Shown: positions 62,501 through 64,000 of the stretch, piece after piece
Layout: every line of letters starts with the position of its first letter
How positions within the stretch are numbered: position 1 is the first letter of the stretch
Assembly (NCBI GenBank): GCA_905178155.1
Contig: CAJINV010000019.1
Coordinates: forward strand, 1,162,913-1,226,912
DNA: 64,000 nucleotides
From: Amoebophrya sp. A120
Lineage: Eukaryota; Sar; Dinophyceae; Syndiniales; Amoebophryaceae
Reading direction: 5' to 3'
Position numbers and translations under genes: made by a program
The notes under the pieces: model-generated
The model's input: only the letters and a program-made list of their open reading frames with translations
Databases searched by the model: none
Told to the model about the DNA's origin: nothing

Positions 62501-64000
62501 GAGGTGGAGGTGCAACGGGAACAAATCAAAGAAATGCAAGTCAGAAAAACATCAACGCGGCTTTTTTGTACAACAACAATAGTCGGGGCAATTCGAAAAA
62601 CAGCGGTCCTCTCGGCATGATCCCGTCCAAAACCAGCTCCGCTGGCACAGCGCGCACGACGTACAGCAGGTCTCACAGCAGCGTGGTTCTCGCGCCGTCA
62701 TTCTCCCCCAACGCGGGGCGGACCAAGGACGTCGCGGTGGAGCGGGAGATCGGGAGTCTGTTTCATCCAGCGCCGAGGGCTCCATCAGCGGAGCAGGAGG
62801 AGCAGGGTCTCGTCGTCGCTCCAGCTAATAAACTGGCACGACCTGCTTTGAAGACAGCAGAAGGCAAAAATAAGACCACGGCCGAAGTAGCGGCGTCCGC
62901 GGGTCGTGTCCCTCCAGAACGGAAGACTCTTCCGCAGAGAAAAGCGAAGCAACAGGCGAAGTTGAAACAGGAAACTTTGTTGCCGCCGGAAGATGAGGAA
63001 GAAGATTCAGATTCAGATTTCGACGCAGAAGAACCAGCGGAGCGAGACGACTCTGAAGACAGTAGCAGCGAGGGGAATGAGGAAAATAGCAGTAGCGAAG
63101 AAGATGACAGCAGCAGTAACAACAGCCAAAGCAGCGAGAAGGAGGAGGTCGGGGAAAGACGGCCGCAAGGAGAAGGAGCAGGAAGTAGTAGTAGACAAAT
63201 AATAAAACAAGAGCCAAAAAATCCAGTGCTTGTCCCAGAGCAGGCCGGGCTGACGGAAGGGCAAAAGTTAAAACTTCCGATCGGCAGTGCGGTTAGTAGC
63301 AAGAATAATGAGCCGAACACGAAGAAAACCGGGTCCTCTCGTGGTCCACCAGATATGAAGAATCTACTCTTAGGTCCCCGGGTACCGATAGAACCCGGGC
63401 GCACGATGTCCATTGCAACGCTGCTGCGGGCGAAAACCTTTTTCAGGAAAAGGAAGAGCACTGGAAGTAGTGTCTTGTCGAGCCGAAGGCGGAGGGAAAC
63501 GAATGAGAAAGGGAACAATTGTAAAGAGGGATCAAATATTAAACAAGCGCGTGATGAAGTACAAGATGACATCAAGGCGAGGACCACCGACAAACCAGAA
63601 GCAAAGATGATGACATCCTCAAACGCAAAACCGGCCACAGCATCGCGAAACCAACCGACGACCAGTCGGAGTCTTGAACAAAACCCAGCGGGCGGGGGTA
63701 AGAAATCTTCCACGTCTTTGCTGCTACTGCAACCCCCAGGAACTTCTACTGTTGTAGCTGGTGGCGGTCCAAATGCAAATGCTACCGGTAAGAGTCAGAC
63801 TTCATCATCCCTCCCCACCATCCATTATGAGCTGCGTTGGCCGAAACTTTTGGGAATCGAGGACCAGTTTCTGGATGACACGGCGATACCACACGCGGAA
63901 GTTATAAACACGATGACGAGTGACGAGCAAATTTCTTCAGCTTCATCCGGGATGGAAAACAACAACAGTAGTAGTTTTGGTAATTTGAATTTCGTTTTCG
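56584..64000 (+). CDS. Long PHD-finger chromatin-type protein (3' end outside window)
   Basis: At least 1,540 residues. Exons: 56584-57784, 57930-57996, 58259-58546, 59243-59317, 59596-59640, 59894-59940, 60207-60804, 61067-61779, 62039-62081, 62405 to the edge; all introns are introners. Order: acidic Ser/Asp/Glu-rich N terminus (~270 residues); SCRQCANPKAHVKHTCG, a small Cys/His motif; a C4HC3 PHD finger assembled over three exons (HCTQCGKE, GGELIFCDGRNCTRSFHLPC, EWLCPYCGG); an ankyrin-like stretch (SGITPLGAVLQAQ, LEIAKILFANGCSPW); a Gln/Asn-rich part; then Ser/Glu/Lys-rich disordered sequence. PHD fingers read histone tails, so a nuclear regulatory role is inferred. The apparent stop at 58549 lies inside an introner; removing 58547-59242 continues the frame as KASSCLVVQNCFPDLFDG. 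Open to the last base. Confidence 0.75.
57785..57929. mobile_element. Introner, family 9 (short)
   Basis: TATCCTGTGCAAAAGTATCG left and the inverted form closing in CTGTATA; perfect CAAGT duplications. 145 bp; reference form for the long copy at 18482. Confidence 0.92.
57997..58258. mobile_element. Introner, family 1
   Basis: TATCAAATG...CATTTGATA with family-1 TIRs; perfect AGGAG duplications. Splits the PHD finger between CGKE and GGEL. Confidence 0.92.
58547..59242. mobile_element. Introner, family 7, enlarged by a minisatellite
   Basis: Left end TATGAGAGCTGTGTAC then ACAACTCCCCTCATCATTTG; right end carries ATGAGTTGTACACGCGCATA. These are family-7 termini. Flanks GTCGT and GTCCT. Normal copies are about 220 bp, this one 696 bp because of internal tandem repeats. 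Excision keeps the PHD-gene frame. Confidence 0.78.
58655..59107. repeat. Minisatellite, unit about 30 bp
   Basis: About 15 units built on CGCGAACGACTTAAGC followed by a variable part (GTATGTAGTT or CTAAGTGCTT). Two subtypes alternate in blocks. The unit contains the palindrome CTTAAG. Lies wholly inside the introner at 58547. Confidence 0.9.
59318..59595. mobile_element. Introner, family 2 with a family-4-type right end
   Basis: Left end TATCCTGAGTAAAAACGCC; body family 2; right end GGTGTGGGGACATTTTTCC closing in TCACAATA, as in family-4 copies at 8964 and 23201. Perfect GATGA duplications. Joins DVDD to EDWCEQ. Confidence 0.88.
59641..59893. mobile_element. Introner, family 8
   Basis: TATGACCCACTCAGACGTTA and inverted end closing in GGCCATA; perfect AGGTT duplications. 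Interior near-identical in design to 23564. Confidence 0.9.
59941..60206. mobile_element. Introner, family 1
   Basis: TATCACTTGC left, TTTGATA right, family-1 TIRs; perfect GGCAT duplications. Confidence 0.88.
60805..61066. mobile_element. Introner, family 1
   Basis: TATGGATTGC left, TTTGATA right, family-1 TIRs; perfect GCAGC duplications. Confidence 0.88.
61780..62038. mobile_element. Introner, family 1 (diverged)
   Basis: TATCAACTGC left with ATGTGGTCTGGTTCGGG; right end diverged (CCCAGTGCAAATAATTTGC) closing in TTGATA. Perfect GCAGC duplications. The two TIRs match poorly, so it is probably an older copy. Confidence 0.82.
62082..62404. mobile_element. Introner, family 4
   Basis: TATCGTAAGGAAAAAATCC then TCCCTCCCC; right end CGATATGGCGAGGGGGG closing in TTGATA. 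TTGAG duplications; by chance the next five bases also match. Confidence 0.88.

Overview
This window is nuclear DNA of a protist, and I infer a parasitic dinoflagellate of the Amoebophrya (Syndiniales) type. The reason is structural. Nearly every multi-exon gene is cut by short elements with long terminal inverted repeats (TIRs), and removing an element together with one copy of a roughly 5-bp target duplication restores an open reading frame. Such introners are known from Amoebophrya, Micromonas and Aureococcus. I count 51 elements in ten TIR families. Ordinary introns with GT...AG ends occur beside them, often with a GTACT- or GTAC-like donor. No bacterial operon features are seen.

Layout. 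From 0 to 47.8 kb every gene I can support is on the minus strand. In map order they are: a giant low-complexity protein ending in a TraB domain (367-13262); a CAMK-like protein kinase (14907-23819); a possible small gene (24721-25370); a DUF1475-like membrane protein (25386-26094); a KLHDC4-type kelch protein with a J-like N-terminal segment (26629-32124); a putative secreted protein with a basic tail (32892-35139); a small protein with a targeting-type N terminus (36177-36761); a CFAP410/C21orf2 orthologue (37510-39062); two unrecognised genes (39648-41324 and 41945-43336); a third unrecognised gene (43931-46107); and PEX11 (46685-47801).

From 47.8 to 53.5 kb there is a gene-poor, mostly GC-rich interval with an AT-rich block, degenerate repeats and hairpin elements. 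After it transcription switches to the plus strand, with a GH71-like glycoside hydrolase (53535-55679) and a long PHD-finger protein that runs off the right edge (56584 to beyond 64000). The interval is therefore a divergent strand-switch region between two one-directional gene arrays.

Points that stand out: (1) the introners share a short internal word although their TIRs differ; (2) one introner in the kinase gene is 3.4 kb long and carries two overlapping ORFs, so it may be a cargo-bearing or autonomous relative; (3) one introner is swollen by a 30-bp minisatellite and hides the fact that the PHD gene continues downstream; (4) the kinase DFG motif is split by an introner, which fixes the splice junction; (5) introner load is very uneven, with 15 in the TraB gene and none detected between about 34.9 and 44.1 kb. 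All exon joins are made by reading-frame logic, not by transcripts.
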